DNA of 64,000 nucleotides from Labia minor (lineage: Eukaryota > Arthropoda > Insecta > Dermaptera > Spongiphoridae), in contig OY720350.1 of the NCBI GenBank assembly GCA_963082975.1, forward strand, positions 18,756,910 to 18,820,909, in the 5' to 3' direction. Each line of letters begins with the position of its first letter. Position 1 is the stretch's first letter. Under the pieces are notes generated by a model, which worked only from the letters and a program-made list of their open reading frames with translations, had not been told where the DNA came from and ran no database searches. The position numbers were made by a program, and so were the translations under genes. Shown piece by piece: positions 11,583 to 24,364 of this stretch.

Positions 11583-12046
11583 TTTACCGACCGACGATAG
11601 TAAGGGAGGTATTGTTTTCACACCAAATTTCACATGTAGAGATTTTTACATATCTCCACGAAACATGCATTTTGAATTGGTTTTATCCTCGGGAAAAATC
11701 ATCTTCATTAGTTTTTTCTTAATTTAAAATTATATGACGTCACCCAGCCCTTCATGACGTCACAGCCAGCACCTCCTTATATATTATAAATAAAATTAAA
11801 AATAATTATGTTATATCCATATCTGTTTTTTATTGCATTAATAGATACATTTAAATTATTTGAAATTGTTTCTGTAGCTGGAAATTAATTTATTTAAAAC
11901 CGTCGGTCGGTTCTGTGCCTGGCCACAGGTCAACTTATTTTATAATTATATTTTTTTACAAATTTAACTAAATTTAAAAAAAATGAATATAAATATGAAT
12001 TAGAATTAATACAAACAATACCTCCCTTACTATCGTCGCTCGGTAT
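11583..12046 (-). mobile_element. HINE-2 copy, internally deleted, with an extra inverted 3' end
   Basis: The minus-strand copy runs from the 5' head (complement of CTGGCCACAGGTCAACTT, about 11919-11937) to the 3' end (ACCGACCGACGATAGTAAGG at 11586), with the core and the CGGA microsatellite missing. About 80 bases beyond the head, 12016-12046 carries a second 3' end in plus orientation (AACAATACCTCCCTTACTAT, then CGTCGCTCGGT). The whole therefore looks flanked by 30-bp inverted repeats, although these are really two 3' ends. Confidence 0.8.
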
Positions 12047-12521
12047 AAATTCAAAAAATTTATTCTTTAATTAAACTATCAATAGAATTAAATAAAGAAA
12101 CAAGTAGAGTAAATATAATTTAAACGTAATAATATATTAATTATTCTTCAAAAATAAAAGTAACAGTCCATTTTTTTCAAGATCAAACTTTATTTGAAAA
12201 TTTGATAGATTTAATACCTTAAATATAATTAAATTGATTATAATTCCAAAAATAATTTTTAATCTCTAATTTAAGAAGAAGAAACAATCATTAAGTGGAA
12301 ATGCTAAAAAGTTTCTATTTTTAATTTTAAAAATAAATAATAAATTTATTTTTTTTTTTTAATAAAATTAGTAAAGCATATCTTCTTCTACACTCAAGAA
12401 AAGTAAGTACATATTGAATTTTTTTTATTTAAAAAAACAATATAAGTAAATCTATTTCTGTCTCCTAACATCTCTATTGTATGTATCTATTGTATATCAC
12501 CTCTACTTACCTCTATTTTAA
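12047..12521. other. Intergenic, AT-rich
   Basis: A/T runs with no open frame or repeat recognised. Confidence 0.5.
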
Positions 12522-13155
12522 AGCTGGAGTGTCTCCACTCGACCATCTCGCAATTTGAATTGGATTAAATAATATAATATATTATATTTAAATTAAATTT
12601 AATTAATTATAAATTATAAATTAAAATTAATAAATGATATTTATTAAACCAGCGCATGTTTGGCTCTTGGTTGATGACACCACGTCACGGTTGGCGCGTG
12701 AGATTTGCAGTGTTAAAAAATTAATTCCGGTACTTTCAGCGATTCAATCAAGCTGAAATTCTATATATAGCAGTTTTATACAATTTTTAATCATGTGAAA
12801 AACTATCAAACATATATCTTTATTTTTACGGTCACTTTAGAGGAAAAAAAATGAAAACGGGGTAGATTATGGTCCTCTACCCAATGAGCTACTTTTCTCA
12901 AAAGTTGATAGAAAACTACGAATTTTGAATAATGCTCGTGTACTGAATTTCATAATTCTACCGATTTTTGCGTAATCTTGTCTACATACACACACACACA
13001 CACACATACACACACTCATATACACACACATACACAGACATTTTTCTCAACCTTAGTGAAAATGATTCAGGAACCTTTAAAACGTATAAAAACATCGAAA
13101 TCTCGACATCCAAAATTTTCCTGATCGCAATACTATTTATCTCTGGCGAGATAGT
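12522..13155 (+). mobile_element. HINE-1 copy, full length
   Basis: Complete from AGCTGGAGTGTCTCCACTCG through a mutated subterminal repeat (ACCATCTCGC) to the GAGATAGT stem. The 3' hairpin carries a four-base insertion (ACTATTTATCTCTGGCGAG). The (CA)n microsatellite at 12985-13036 is long and mixed. Short open frames on both strands here are CA-repeat artefacts. Confidence 0.9.
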
Positions 13156-13702
13156 AAACATAGCATAAGCAAAGAGAAAATTATCATTCATTAATTTTCC
13201 TTCTCCTAATTCTCTACCAATAGCTTGTTTCCCAAATTAGTTTGCTTTTAAATAACTACTTGACAGTCTTTATTTTCCTATTCAGGTTGTAACCCAATCT
13301 AATTATGTTTATAGATGCATAGATATTATGCAATTCCCATCTGAATTCATCTTTTTTTTATTATTTACGAAAATGAATCAAATAAGTAATAATAATATTA
13401 TTATGGTTTAGTATTTATATATATATAAATATATTAAGTTATATAAATATATATAAGTAGTTTGATTTTTATAGAGATGTATAGTAATGTATTTAATTAT
13501 GCTATTATTCGCCTGCTCTTTGAATTGATCTTTACTCTTCATTGGACTATTAATCAATTATCTACTGTTTGTTAATAATTAATCAATTATTCTTATCAGC
13601 ATTGCAAATGTAACGCTGTTTACTTAATATTTCCTCGAATATACCTGTGGAATATATTGTAATAAACATGAAGCCAAACTCATTCTCTAACCCCTTGTAT
13701 GT

Positions 13703-13745
<43 letters not shown>

Positions 13746-15129
13746 TGAATTCCGTTAATTTGACAGATACCATCGAAGAGGTCGGAAATGAGTGAAACGC
13801 TTATCAAAAGCCAGCAGACCTATCTGTGTGTAGAACAAACCCAGCAGGGTGGCTGTTGATAAGACTCCCGTCTATAAATGCAAGAGACAAGGGAGAACAT
13901 CCGAGCAAAGGAGAGGCGAATTTCATCCGAATAGACAGAAATCCATTTCCCAAACCCCACAACACCCTCACCCCACCCATACACAACTCTCAACCCCCAC
14001 TACCAACCCTCTCAGTCCGTATAAACCATAAACCAACTCGAACATTGACTTTTGTATTCCCTCCTTTTCGCGTTGTTTAAATTGTTGATACATTTAACAT
14101 GAAAATGATGATTGAAAATTTTCAATGGCAAACTTTTAATCGTGATCATCATCTCGTCGTGTAAGTTAATTTTAACTTGGGAAAATGTTACGCGCTGTAT
14201 TTAATATAACGCCAACGAAAATAGTTTGAACTTATCATATAACCTTTTCAAGATAATAAAGTATTATGTAATAGAAGCAGAACATTGCAATTTAATTATT
14301 AACTTGGAAAACGCGATAAATGAAAAAGATTTATTAAATTGGATCACAAGAGACGAGAAATACGTTCAAGTGTGGAAATGGGTTTTTGCCAAACTCAACG
14401 GTTCTGCTTAATTACTAGAAAAGAAAACGTTTTTTTTTGTTTTTTTCTTTTTAAACGAATTTAACTTCAACTAGTAAAATGTATTATGAAAATAGTATTA
14501 TTATCTTTTTATTATATACTAAGAAATAATAATATATAAAAATCTAAATTAGTGATTTATATTTTATTAAAATAATATTTTAACTTTCTAGTTTTGGCAA
14601 TTCAATTTCATAGATCTATTAAAAATAGAATGATTTTTTTTTGTGTGTGTAAGAAGATTACGTAAATAAATCTAGAATAAAACAGTATAAAATAGAGTGG
14701 CTGCGAAGCAGTGTAAGCATTACCTCATATTACCTAAATAAAACCAGATAACTAAAGTGTTTATTTAAAAAGTTTGTTTTTATTTTGTTTCTAATTTTGT
14801 TCAATTATTTTTTTTCTTTAATTTTCTCGGTTTTTTTTTTTGTTTATGCTGAACAAAAGATATATGGTAAGCACAATATAATATTTATTTACATTTTTAA
14901 ATATAATAAGCAAAAAAAAAAATTATATTCACTTCAACTAGTGGGTATGATGTAAATGATTTAATATAAAAAAGTAAATAAAAGTTTTTGGAGAGTGGAA
15001 AATATATTTATGTTCGTAAAATGAAAGAAAGATTACAGAATTACATGATCTCTATGCATCAACAAACATATAATTAGTAAATAGACTAGAAAATATTAAA
15101 GGGAAAAAAAAACTGGGATACGAGTATAG
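13156..15129. other. Intergenic with TA microsatellite and unique islands
   Basis: (TA)n lies at 13705-13743. About 13790-14060 is unique and C-rich on the plus strand (CCCAAACCCCACAACACCCT). Open frames exist there on both strands, with no family resemblance. About 14080-14410 is a second moderately unique island with a 61-codon frame of unknown meaning. The remainder is AT filler. Confidence 0.5.
13705..13743. repeat. (TA)n microsatellite
   Basis: About 19 uninterrupted TA units. Open frames across it (Ile-Tyr runs) are artefacts. Confidence 0.92.
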
Positions 15130-15137
15130 CTTTATAG

Positions 15138-15481
15138 CAGAGATTCTCAACCTTTTTTTTATTCCGCGGCACACTTTTAACGGTTTAAAAATTTGGTGAC
15201 ACACAAAAAAAAAGAAGTGTAAAAGTTATTTACTTATCTATAATAGACTGTGTAATAAGTTTATGATAATAATCAGGGGTCGGCAACCTTTTTCAATAGT
15301 CGGGCACATTTATGAAATAATATAACAGGGATGGGCACACTTGGTGGTGCTTAGAGCTATATTGAAAAATCAAAAATGTTTAAAAGACTGATAGCAAAAA
15401 CATTTTACCTTTTTTTAGAACCATATTGAAAAAAAATTGAAAAAAAGCCGAAAAAGAGCCTGATCGCAAAAACATTTGACC

Positions 15482-15529
<48 letters not shown>

Positions 15530-15626
15530 AATAAGTACTTTTTTTTACATTTGTAAAATTTGGCGACACATTTCGAAAAGCTCGCGGCACACAAAAGTGC
15601 CGCGGCACAGTGGTTAAGAATCACTG
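15138..15626 (-). mobile_element. hAT element, non-autonomous, perfect target duplication
   Basis: Ends CAGAGATTCTCAACC and GGTTAAGAATCACTG are inverted, and CTTTATAG flanks both sides (15130-15137 and 15627-15634). Inside, about 15277-15350, lie two further hAT-type ends (CAGGGGTCGGCAACC and CAGGGATGGGCACACTTGG), so the element is a mosaic built on older hATs. It also holds a (TA)n run at 15490-15525. It is non-coding. Compared with the copies at 28411 and 52187, it lacks the HINE-2 insertion. Confidence 0.9.
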
Positions 15627-15634
15627 CTTTATAG

Positions 15635-16674
15635 AATAAAAAAAAAATGTTTCGTTTATAATTAATCTTCTTCAATGGTTTCAATATCATTGATTGATTT
15701 ATTGATTAATTGATCCCATCACTTAAAATCATTTAATTTGAAATTTTCTTATTTTTCCTCAATCATTAAAAATCAATAAAAAAGTAAAAGAAAAAAAAAA
15801 TTTAATTTACTTAATGAAAGTTTCGTAGGTAATTAGTACCATTAAATAAATTACTTAATAATTTGAAAACAAATTTAGATTAGTTATTTTGAGCATGGTC
15901 AATTTTTGGCTAGATATTTTTAAAGACAATGAGTCAACAACATTCATAGAATTTATAGTAGGTGGGGCCTTGATAATTTTAAACGAAACGATAAGATTTG
16001 TCATCGAGCCACTTTAAATTTAAATAATATTCAAAATTATTATTTATGAAAATAGTTTGTTTTATTGTAAAACAAATTCACTTAAATATTTATTTACGTA
16101 AAATAATGTATAAGATTATGATGAACTCATATTTCTGTTAAATTGCTTTTTTTTAAATTTAGTTAGTTAATGTTTTATTTAATGCAACTAAAACAGAAAT
16201 TCAAATTTCTATTCTTTGACAATTATATTTATTTTATGCAAAAATTGCATGTTTTTTATACCTTTATTGAAGGAAATTGCATTATTTATTAAAATTGTTT
16301 AACTGAGAATTATTTATAAAGTTTCAACGATTCAATTCTCTCAGCCGCGAGTTAAGTAAACTACTCTTACAATTAGAGAATTGAATATTATCAATATGTA
16401 TTTCATAAATTATACTTAACTTGTTGGTTGATAGAGTACAATGGTTGTTTGAACTTTTTTTACAGTTTTTCAAAGTTTTTTAATTAGTTTATTAATAGGC
16501 ATACCTACTCTCTAGATATATGAATAATTCAGATTGTTATTATAAAACCAATAAAATGAATTATACGAATTCGGAGTATTATATGATAGATCCCCTTTAA
16601 TACAGAATTTCAATGAAAGCTTTCCCCAAGTGACAATTTCACATTTAATAATCTAAAATAATAATAAAAAAATA
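15635..16674. other. Intergenic, AT-rich
   Basis: No gene, repeat family or strong inverted repeat seen. Confidence 0.5.
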
Positions 16675-17257
16675 AGCTGGAGTGTCTCCACTCGACAATC
16701 TCGCAATTTATAATAATATATTATATATAAATTAAATTTAATTAATTATAAATTTTAAATTAAAATTAATAAATAATATTTATTAAACCAACGCATGTTT
16801 GGCTCTTTGTTGATGGCACCAAGTCACGTGCTGGCGCGTGAGATTTTCAGTGTTGAAAAATTAATTTCGGTACTTTCAGCAATTCAATCAAGCTGAAATT
16901 CTATATATAGTAGTTTTATACAATTTTTAATCATGTGAAAAACTATCAAACATATATATTTATTTTTACGGTCATTTTAGAGGAAAAAACATCAAAACGT
17001 TGTAGGTAATGACCCTCTTCCGGTTGAGCTACATTTATCAAAGGTTGATAGAAATCTAAGAATTTTGAATAATGCCCGTATACCAAATTTCATGATTCTG
17101 CCTCCAACTGTTTTTCCCTAATCTTGTCTAAATACATACATACACATACAAACAGACATTTTTTTTCAACCTTAATGAAAATGACTTTTGGACCTTCTAA
17201 ACGCATAAAAACATCGAAAATTTTCGAGAACGTAATACTATCTCTGGCGAGATAGTA
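16675..17257 (+). mobile_element. HINE-1 copy, near full length
   Basis: Complete ends: AGCTGGAGTGTCTCCACTCG at the left, with the subterminal repeat mutated to ACAATCTCGC, and ACTATCTCTGGCGAGATAGT at the right. The 5' AT-rich part is shortened and the microsatellite is only (CATA)n(CA)n of about 25 bases. Confidence 0.9.
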
Positions 17258-19722
17258 ACAATAATAAATATTAATTTTTTTACTAAAATCTATTTATAAA
17301 TAAATAAATTGATTAAATGTAACATAATAAGAGTTTTAAAATTGGAAAAAGAAAATAAAATAGTAATATACTTTTTTTTTTCAAAAAACGCGGCCGATAT
17401 GGGATTCACTTAAGAGGATTCTGAGATGACAAGTGTCCTTATCAAATCCCCTCAATGACAATCGAACCTCATGCATTATGCACAGTAGGTTTGACATTCC
17501 GTTTGATCGGCCAATCAGATGCTCATCAGCTGCCCTCTTTGGAGTCTCCTACCCCAAATTTCCTACGCCCTCGAAAAGACCACCCAGATGGATGTGGGGA
17601 TACTATGAGTAGTAGCCAGGTCGGGAATGAAACCCCCAACACGGAGACTGATTTACGGCCAAGATCGTCGAGTGCGACTGAGCAATGTTATGGATTGTGG
17701 GAGTGTATTTACTCACTTGTACGACACCATTTGCTCTCTCATGTGAAATGAACATGACCTTATTAAGCTTCAATTCCACTCACGAACACAAACACCGCTC
17801 TTTTGAGGAAAGTAACCAATTTTTTTTTTTTTATTTTATTTTATTTTCGACAGGTAATAACTATGTACACCCTGAACAATTTAAAGCCAAAATATAAAAT
17901 AATCGTATCAAAGAATGGTGTGGCGGGGGAGTAAAATTATCATAATATAATTATTCACAATCCACACAATGGTTTTTTTTATTTTATTTTTTTTTTTTTA
18001 TTTTTTTAATCCGCCGACTCGAGTTCGAGGGTTCAAACCTCGCCGAGTTCATCGATATATAAATCAAAATAAAAAATAAAAACAATAAACAATTCTGAGC
18101 AAGCTGGCTAAATGGAGATATATTCCGAAAAACCCAAGAAAAAAATAATTAAAAATTAAATTTATTTCTTATTTATTTATAATAAATTCGAATAAATATA
18201 TTTAATTTATTTTAAATAAAATTTGATTTATATAAATTTAAAATAATTTTCAGAATAAATTCAAAATATTGCTATTGATTTTATTTATTTCAAACAATTG
18301 TGATACGAATACATAAAATGAAAATTCGATGAAAAGTAGATTTCTTACAAATTTTAAATTATTTAAAATCATTTTTTTTTTTTTTAATTAAAATAAAAAT
18401 CAATAAATCATTTAACTTCACCTATTTTAGGTGAAAAAATATTTTTAATTGAAAGTATATATTATTTTAATGCCTCTCTGGCTATATTTCTTTAAAATAT
18501 ATATCTATACTATTTTATAAATATTCAGTCAAATTTATTTGAAAATAATAAAAATATCAATATTAAAATTATAGTTTATAAATGATATAGAAGGAGGAAG
18601 AAATGATTGAAGGATATACGTAAATGTTTTGTTTGAATTTAATTAAATAGAATGTAGAGGAAAAGAAAATCCGATTGAATTCACACTGATATACTTTTTG
18701 AGATAATATTTCTTATTGACCTCCCTCCATGGAAAAAAACAAATAATATAAAAAGATTTTTTCATCAATCAATATGTTTCCCTTCAATTTCTTACTGAAA
18801 AGACATTTTGTTATTTTATTTTATTTTTTTTTTACCATTTATTTATTTATTTATTTCTCTTTTCCTCTTTAAATTTGCCAAACATTCTAAGAGAAGGTGA
18901 TTTCTCTCCTTTCCATCTCCTGTTTGTTTATCTTTCGCTGAACCAACGAAAGCGATAAGCTTTTCTGCTTCTCCCTCTTAACCTCGTTCGCTTCATTTGT
19001 TACTTGATTCCTTAGGGCTTGACCCTTGAGATATGGATGTCTTATCTACCAACGATGTTAAGGATGTATGTCCTGCATCCCCAACCTCGTTTTGTTATAG
19101 TATATATCAGTTCTTTAAGACATAAAGAATGTCACGTCAAAGGCTAGCGACATGAGAATAATGTCGGCCAATTTGGCAAAGACCGCCGGTGTCCCCCCAT
19201 TTTTTCTCTGTTCCCCACGCTCATCCCATCCCACCATCCTTCTTCACAGATTTGACCCCTCACTGGTCCCAGGGGAAGTACAGAACAATCATTTTGTGAA
19301 CTTTTATCATGACAGAGATGAATTCGACAAAATCAGTGAAATGCTCTTTTTATTCTACAAATATATATTCAGAGCGGATTTTGTATATATTATACATCCA
19401 TAATAAAGAGAGAGGAAAAAAAAATAAGCTCATGAGAAAATTCGGAATAAAGTTTCAATATCATATCAGTGAAAAACATTTTTTTTTGACAGTTAAACCA
19501 CCAAATAAATGGATGTGAACATACACGTTCCTATGTAAACATAAAAAATAAAAAAAATTATTTAAGATTTATTTTATTTTCATATTTTCTAAAAGAATTT
19601 TAATAAAACAGCAAGCATTTATTTAAAAGAAATATTGACAAAGACAATATCAAACGGAATGAATATATACTTAATTATTTACACGATTCTACTGAATAAT
19701 TAAATAGTTGTAATGTAATAAT
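17258..19722. other. Intergenic with two unique islands
   Basis: About 17385-17760 is a unique, less AT-rich island. On its minus strand (17640-17700) it has weak tRNA-like boxes (GCTCAGTCGCACT, GGGTTTCATTCCC) but no good clover leaf. At 18022-18043 CGAGG-GTTCAAA-CCTCG could be a tRNA T arm followed by an A-rich tail, possibly a truncated SINE. About 18880-19330 is a second island with no recognised content. Confidence 0.4.
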
Positions 19723-19731
19723 ACTATATAG

Positions 19732-20655
19732 CAGGGGTGGCCACACTTGGTGATGCTTAGTGCCATATTGAAAAATCAAAAATATTTTTAAGAGCCAAAC
19801 CGGAAAAAAATGTTACCATTTTTACCGACCGACGATAGTAAGGGAGGTATTGTTTTCACACCAAATTTTACATGTGGGGATTTTTACATATCTCTACGAA
19901 TCATGCATTTTCTTAACAGAAAAATGTATTTTTAGCATGATGTCTGTCTGTCCGTCCGTCCGTCCGTATAGATGTGTAGAGCTTGAAAGGCTCAACGGAT
20001 TTTAATGAAATTTGGTATATTTACTTAAGGCATCAATATGATGAATTGATCAACTTTGGTGCAAATCCGGAAACCGGAAGTGGTAGTATTAGCGATCGAC
20101 AATAGGAAGTGAAGGGTTATTTTCACACCAAATTTCACATGAGGAGATTTTTTACATATATTCATCACGAATCATGCACTTTGTGGTGGTTTTATTCTCG
20201 AGAAAAATCATCTTTATTAGTTTTTTCTTAATTTAAAATTATATGACGTCATCCAGCCATTCATGACGTCACAGCCTGGTCTTACATATATATTATAAAT
20301 AAAATAAAATTAAAAATAATTATGTTATATGCCTATCTGTTATTTATTACATTAATAGATATATTAAAATTATTTGAAATTGTTTCTGAAGCTGGAAATT
20401 AATTTACTTCAAACCGTAGGTCGGTTCGGACCTGGCCACAGGTCAACTTATTTAGTGATATATTGATAAATCGAAAATGTTTAAGACCCAAATCGGAAAA
20501 AAAAATTTACCTTTTTTTTAGAGCCATATTGAAAAATCGAAAATGTTTAAGTGCCAAATCGGAAAAAAATTTTACCTTTTTATTTTGTGTCATAACTTTA
20601 AATTTGTTAATTGAGCCACAATAAACTCGAAAAGAGCCACGGTTTGGCCACCGTG
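19732..20655 (-). mobile_element. hAT element carrying a nested HINE-2
   Basis: Ends CAGGGGTGGCC at the left and GGCCACCGTG at the right, flanked by the nine-base direct repeat ACTATATAG (19723-19731 and 20656-20664), consistent with an 8-bp hAT target duplication. Inside the right end, GAGCCACGGTTTGGCCACC is typical of hAT termini. Repeated interior phrases (GCCATATTGAAAAATC) show duplication. No transposase frame survives. A complete HINE-2 sits at 19822-20451. Confidence 0.88.
19822..20451 (-). mobile_element. HINE-2, complete copy nested in a hAT
   Basis: On the minus strand: head with the perfect hairpin GACCTG-TGGC-CAGGTC; subterminal repeat ACCGACCTACGG (one change from ACCGACCGACGG); AT-rich part with GACGTCATGAATGGCTGGATGACGTC; core ACTTCCGGTTTCCGG and ATACCAAATTTCATTAAAAT; (CGGA)n; CAGACATCATGCTAAAAATA; a block with GCATGATTCGT; and the 3' end CTATCGTCGGTCGGT, which inverts the subterminal repeat. 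At 630 bp it is about the same length as HINE-1 and is likewise non-coding. Confidence 0.87.
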
Positions 20656-20664
20656 ACTATATAG

Positions 20665-22708
20665 TTTCATAAATTTAGTGAAATAGAAAATACAAATGCA
20701 AAATTTTTGAATTATAAATTTCGATTTTAATTTTAAATTAATAATTATTTTTTTAATCAAGAATTTATAATTCATTGTTAAATCTTTGTAAATATATATA
20801 TATATTTATTTATTTATTTTTATAGATTAATGTTTTTACAATTTGAATTCGATCATATTATAATAAATGAATAGTAAAAAGCATAAATGATTAAATGTTT
20901 CGTTTTTTTTTTTATAATTGAAAAAAAAGAAAAAATTATAAAAGTAGAATTGAATATATTGTTATACTTTTTTTAAAAAATTGCTTTAATAAGTAAATAT
21001 CACACCCCTACAATCCACCTCCAATCGTAGTTTAGAGAATTTTTCATCATCACTCGTTGCAATTTCTCATTTAGCATTAAAATTTAACATAAAAACTTTT
21101 GAAGAGAACTTCCTACAAAATTTATTTGATTTTAATTATCAAAATATGTCTTACTTTATAAAAAATATAATTCCTATCATAAATTAAACAAAAAAGATTA
21201 TTCTTAAATTATTTTAATCTGAATTATCTTTTTTTCAATGATTATAAACAAATGGTTCAATGGTTCAACATAAATGGAATTGAATTAATTTAGTAATTCT
21301 GTCTCTGTTATATTCATTGAAAGAAATTCTAAATTATTGAGATAATATTTCTGAATTATCTCTGTAATCTGCTTTTCATTCATAATCAGATAAAAATATT
21401 TATCCTAACAATAGCACTGTACGTTGAAGTACTGTACATGGCTAATCGTAATATTTGTTCTTTTAATTATTCCAGCTGCCATCATTGCCCAAAAAAAAAT
21501 CCCTCTTGAACAAATTCCAAGTGGTTAGAAAACAACATAACTTTTTATATATATTATTATCTCTTCCCCCTTAATTCGTCAACATCCTCCACTGTAGTTT
21601 TGTAAATATAAACAAACGAAAGCGGCATGTCATTAGAATCCCCGACTGGGGTTTATTTCAATCTGTTCTGTTCATTAAAAAATTGTATCTACTCTAATTC
21701 AAAAGCTATACTAATATTATTTAATCAGTATTCTTAATGGCCCTTCTTTTAACAAGAAGTATTTTTTTATTATTTATACGATAGAGCCTTTGTTATATAC
21801 GCGAAGGACGAGTGTTTTTATAATAATTTATTTTTAGTGAAAAAACACTTGTTTTTTAACAAGAAGTCACGTTCGAAAGTATTATAGAATACAAGATGGA
21901 AGGATATATATATATATTATGTGGATGTATACAGTTCGAACCCCGGTATGTAACCCGACGCCACTCGGTACTTCAATTGGACTCTAGAGGGGTGCCCTAT
22001 TTCGGGAGCGCTTGAAGGGGAGGAGAAGGGGAGGGACATTAATTGGGGTTGCTACAGCAAATTGCTGGATAAATAAATCCCGGGTTGGTGAATAATTGAT
22101 GCCTGAAGGCATATAGGAGGACAGGCAGACCGACTGGCGGGGTGGATTCGATGACTAACAAAGAGCTCGATGATGACAGGAGATAAAAATAAAAATTAAA
22201 GAGAATGGCATCTCCTATATATATATATATATATATATAGTTGTATTAAAGAGAAGAATCAATAAACAAATATTTTCTTTTTTTTTTTTTTGTTGATAAA
22301 TATTTATTTATTTAACTAACAAGTAATTTTTTTTTTTATTCAAAAGATCTTTTTGTATTTATAAATGTTTTTTTTTATTAATTAGTTTTACTCATTTTTT
22401 ATTTTTTATTTTTATTGAAAAGACAATATTTGAAAATATTTATCAAAAAGAGTTGAAACACATTTTTTGTTTATATACTTTTTGAAGTTTTTTTTTTTTT
22501 TTTTTTGTTCAAAATAAAAAAAAATATTTTTTATTTTATTTTATACATCTATTATTCAAAGTCATTTGATAAAATAGACATAAGAATTAAAATTACAGGA
22601 AAATACTTTATTAATTTCAGGTAATTTTCCCTTTTAATTTTGATCATATCAATTTGCTCCCTTTCATTTAGGCAACCGTCACTACTGTAACTTTTGCTAT
22701 TTTAAATT
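20665..22708. other. Intergenic, AT-rich with one SINE-like stretch
   Basis: Mostly AT filler. The possible SINE at 21930-22010 is listed separately. About 22070-22200 is a unique, less AT-rich stretch (GACAGGCAGACCGACTGGCGG), followed by (TA)n at 22216-22239 and long T tracts. Confidence 0.45.
21930..22010 (-). other. Possible tRNA-derived SINE head
   Basis: The minus strand shows GTACCGAGTGGCGTCGGG as an A-box-like stretch and CGGGGTTCGAACTG as a strong B box about 25 bases later, followed by an AT microsatellite (about 21905-21920). The B box agrees with the GGTTCGAANCC consensus at most positions. A full tRNA fold was not found, so a SINE or tRNA relic is more likely than a working tRNA. 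Confidence 0.35.
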
Positions 22709-23145
22709 AGCTGGAGTGTCTCCACTCGACTATCTCACAATTTGAATAGGATTAAATAACATAATATATTATATTTAAATTAAATTTAATTAATTATAAA
22801 TTATAAATAATAAATATTGGCTTTTTGTTGATGGCACCACGTCACGTGTTGGCGCGTGAGATTTGCAATGTTAAAAAATTAATTCTGGTAATTTCAGCGA
22901 ATCACTCAAGCTGAAATTCTATATATAGCAGTTTTATACAATTATTAATCATGTGAAAAATTATCAAACATATATCTTTATTTTTACGGTCACTTTAGAG
23001 AAAAAAAAATCAAAATGTTGTAGGTAATGACCCACTTCCGGTTGAGCTAGATTTCTCAAAAGTTGATAGAAAACTACAAATTTTGAATAATGCTCATGTA
23101 CCAAATTTCATCATTCTAGCTCAAACCGTTTTTGCGTAATCTTGG

Positions 23146-23187
<42 letters not shown>

Positions 23188-23321
23188 AGAGACACACACA
23201 CACATACATTTTTCTCAACCTTAGTGAAAATGATTCAGGAACCTTCAAAACGTATAAAAACATCAAAATCTCAACATCGAAAATTTTCGTGATCGCAATA
23301 CTATCTCTTACGAGATAGTAA
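22709..23321 (+). mobile_element. HINE-1 copy, full length
   Basis: Head AGCTGGAGTGTCTCCACTCG, subterminal repeat ACTATCTCAC, long (CA)n at 23148-23183 with a GAGAGAGA interruption, and 3' end ACTATCTCTTACGAGATAGT in which the hairpin loop reads TTAC. Part of the 5' block (AACCAGCGCATG) is missing. Confidence 0.9.
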
Positions 23322-24364
23322 AAACTCACTTATATCCCATAAATATTTAATTAAAATTAATTTTTATTTATATTTATAACAAAATGTGGCATAAACTTTT
23401 AATTATTATTTGATATATAAATACTAAGTCACAGAAGTAAAAGTATTATTATTATTAATTTGATAATTTTTTTTCAATAAATATATATATAACAAGCTGA
23501 AGTTTAATATATATAAATAATATATTTATAATAATTCATTTTTTTCCTTCTACTTTAAAATTTTATTTAATTTTCTTGTTATTATTATATGTATGACTTT
23601 GAATAAATTTAAATTTTACTCCTTTTATTTAATATAAACTTTAATACTCTCAATTGGTTTTATTGAATTTTTAAAAAATTAAAAATATCCTATACCGAAA
23701 AGATTAATTTGAATTGGTTTAAAATATAAAATTATTCCCCCTTTTAATTAGTAGTATTAGGGTTTGCTCTTAGAAATTAAAACACATTTTAAAATGGACA
23801 AACAGATAATGTTACCGATCCTGTTTAATTGGAACCGCGCGGAGCTTATTTCAAGCTTATTTGATAAATGAGATTAGTTAATGCTTTTGAAATAGCCGAC
23901 AGTCCGAAAAGTGAGTTCGACATTGCTCTAACCCTTTGTTATTTACATAGAAAAGATTTTTCAAATAAATGGATAAATAGATGATTCATTTGCGTTTGTA
24001 ATATTCATCAGCATTTATGAGATTTAAAATAAATATTTGGGTTTCTAGCAAATTTAATTTAACGTTATATAATCAAATTAATTTATTATTATTATTCTTA
24101 TATATTATTATATTATCTTATTTTATTATAAAATATAAATTTAAAAAGAAATAATTTGTATTTATTTTATGTAGAAAAAGTTCGTCTATATAATATTTAA
24201 AAGAAAAATAATAATAATATTTCAAAAGAAAAAGTTAGAATTTTAATCTATATTAATTTTTAAAATCAATCACATTTTAACGTAATATAATATAATATGT
24301 AATATAAATATTTTCATCCGAAATAAGACACAAAGGTCTTCAATACTTTCTTTGTTTCTTTTCG
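23322..24364. other. Intergenic, AT-rich
   Basis: A unique island lies at about 23810-23940 (GGAACCGCGCGGAGCTTATT). No gene or repeat family recognised. Confidence 0.5.

Noticed and set aside
12968..13191. Overlapping open frames on both strands (Thr-His and Val-Cys runs)
   Set aside because: They translate the CA microsatellite and 3' block of a HINE-1 copy. The same frames recur at other copies (23111, 26394, 34268, 40347) and drift with each copy, so they are not genes.
17455..17751. 98-codon frame in a unique island
   Set aside because: No recognisable domain; composition and length fit a chance frame in a less AT-rich stretch. Kept only as an island.
18022..18043. Functional tRNA at the T-arm-like stretch
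   Set aside because: Only a T-arm-like stem is present. No acceptor pairing, D arm or anticodon arm can be drawn.
19822..20451. HINE-2 as a solo LTR
   Set aside because: No TG..CA ends, no 4-6 bp target duplication, and the subterminal repeats and core match the other HINE families.
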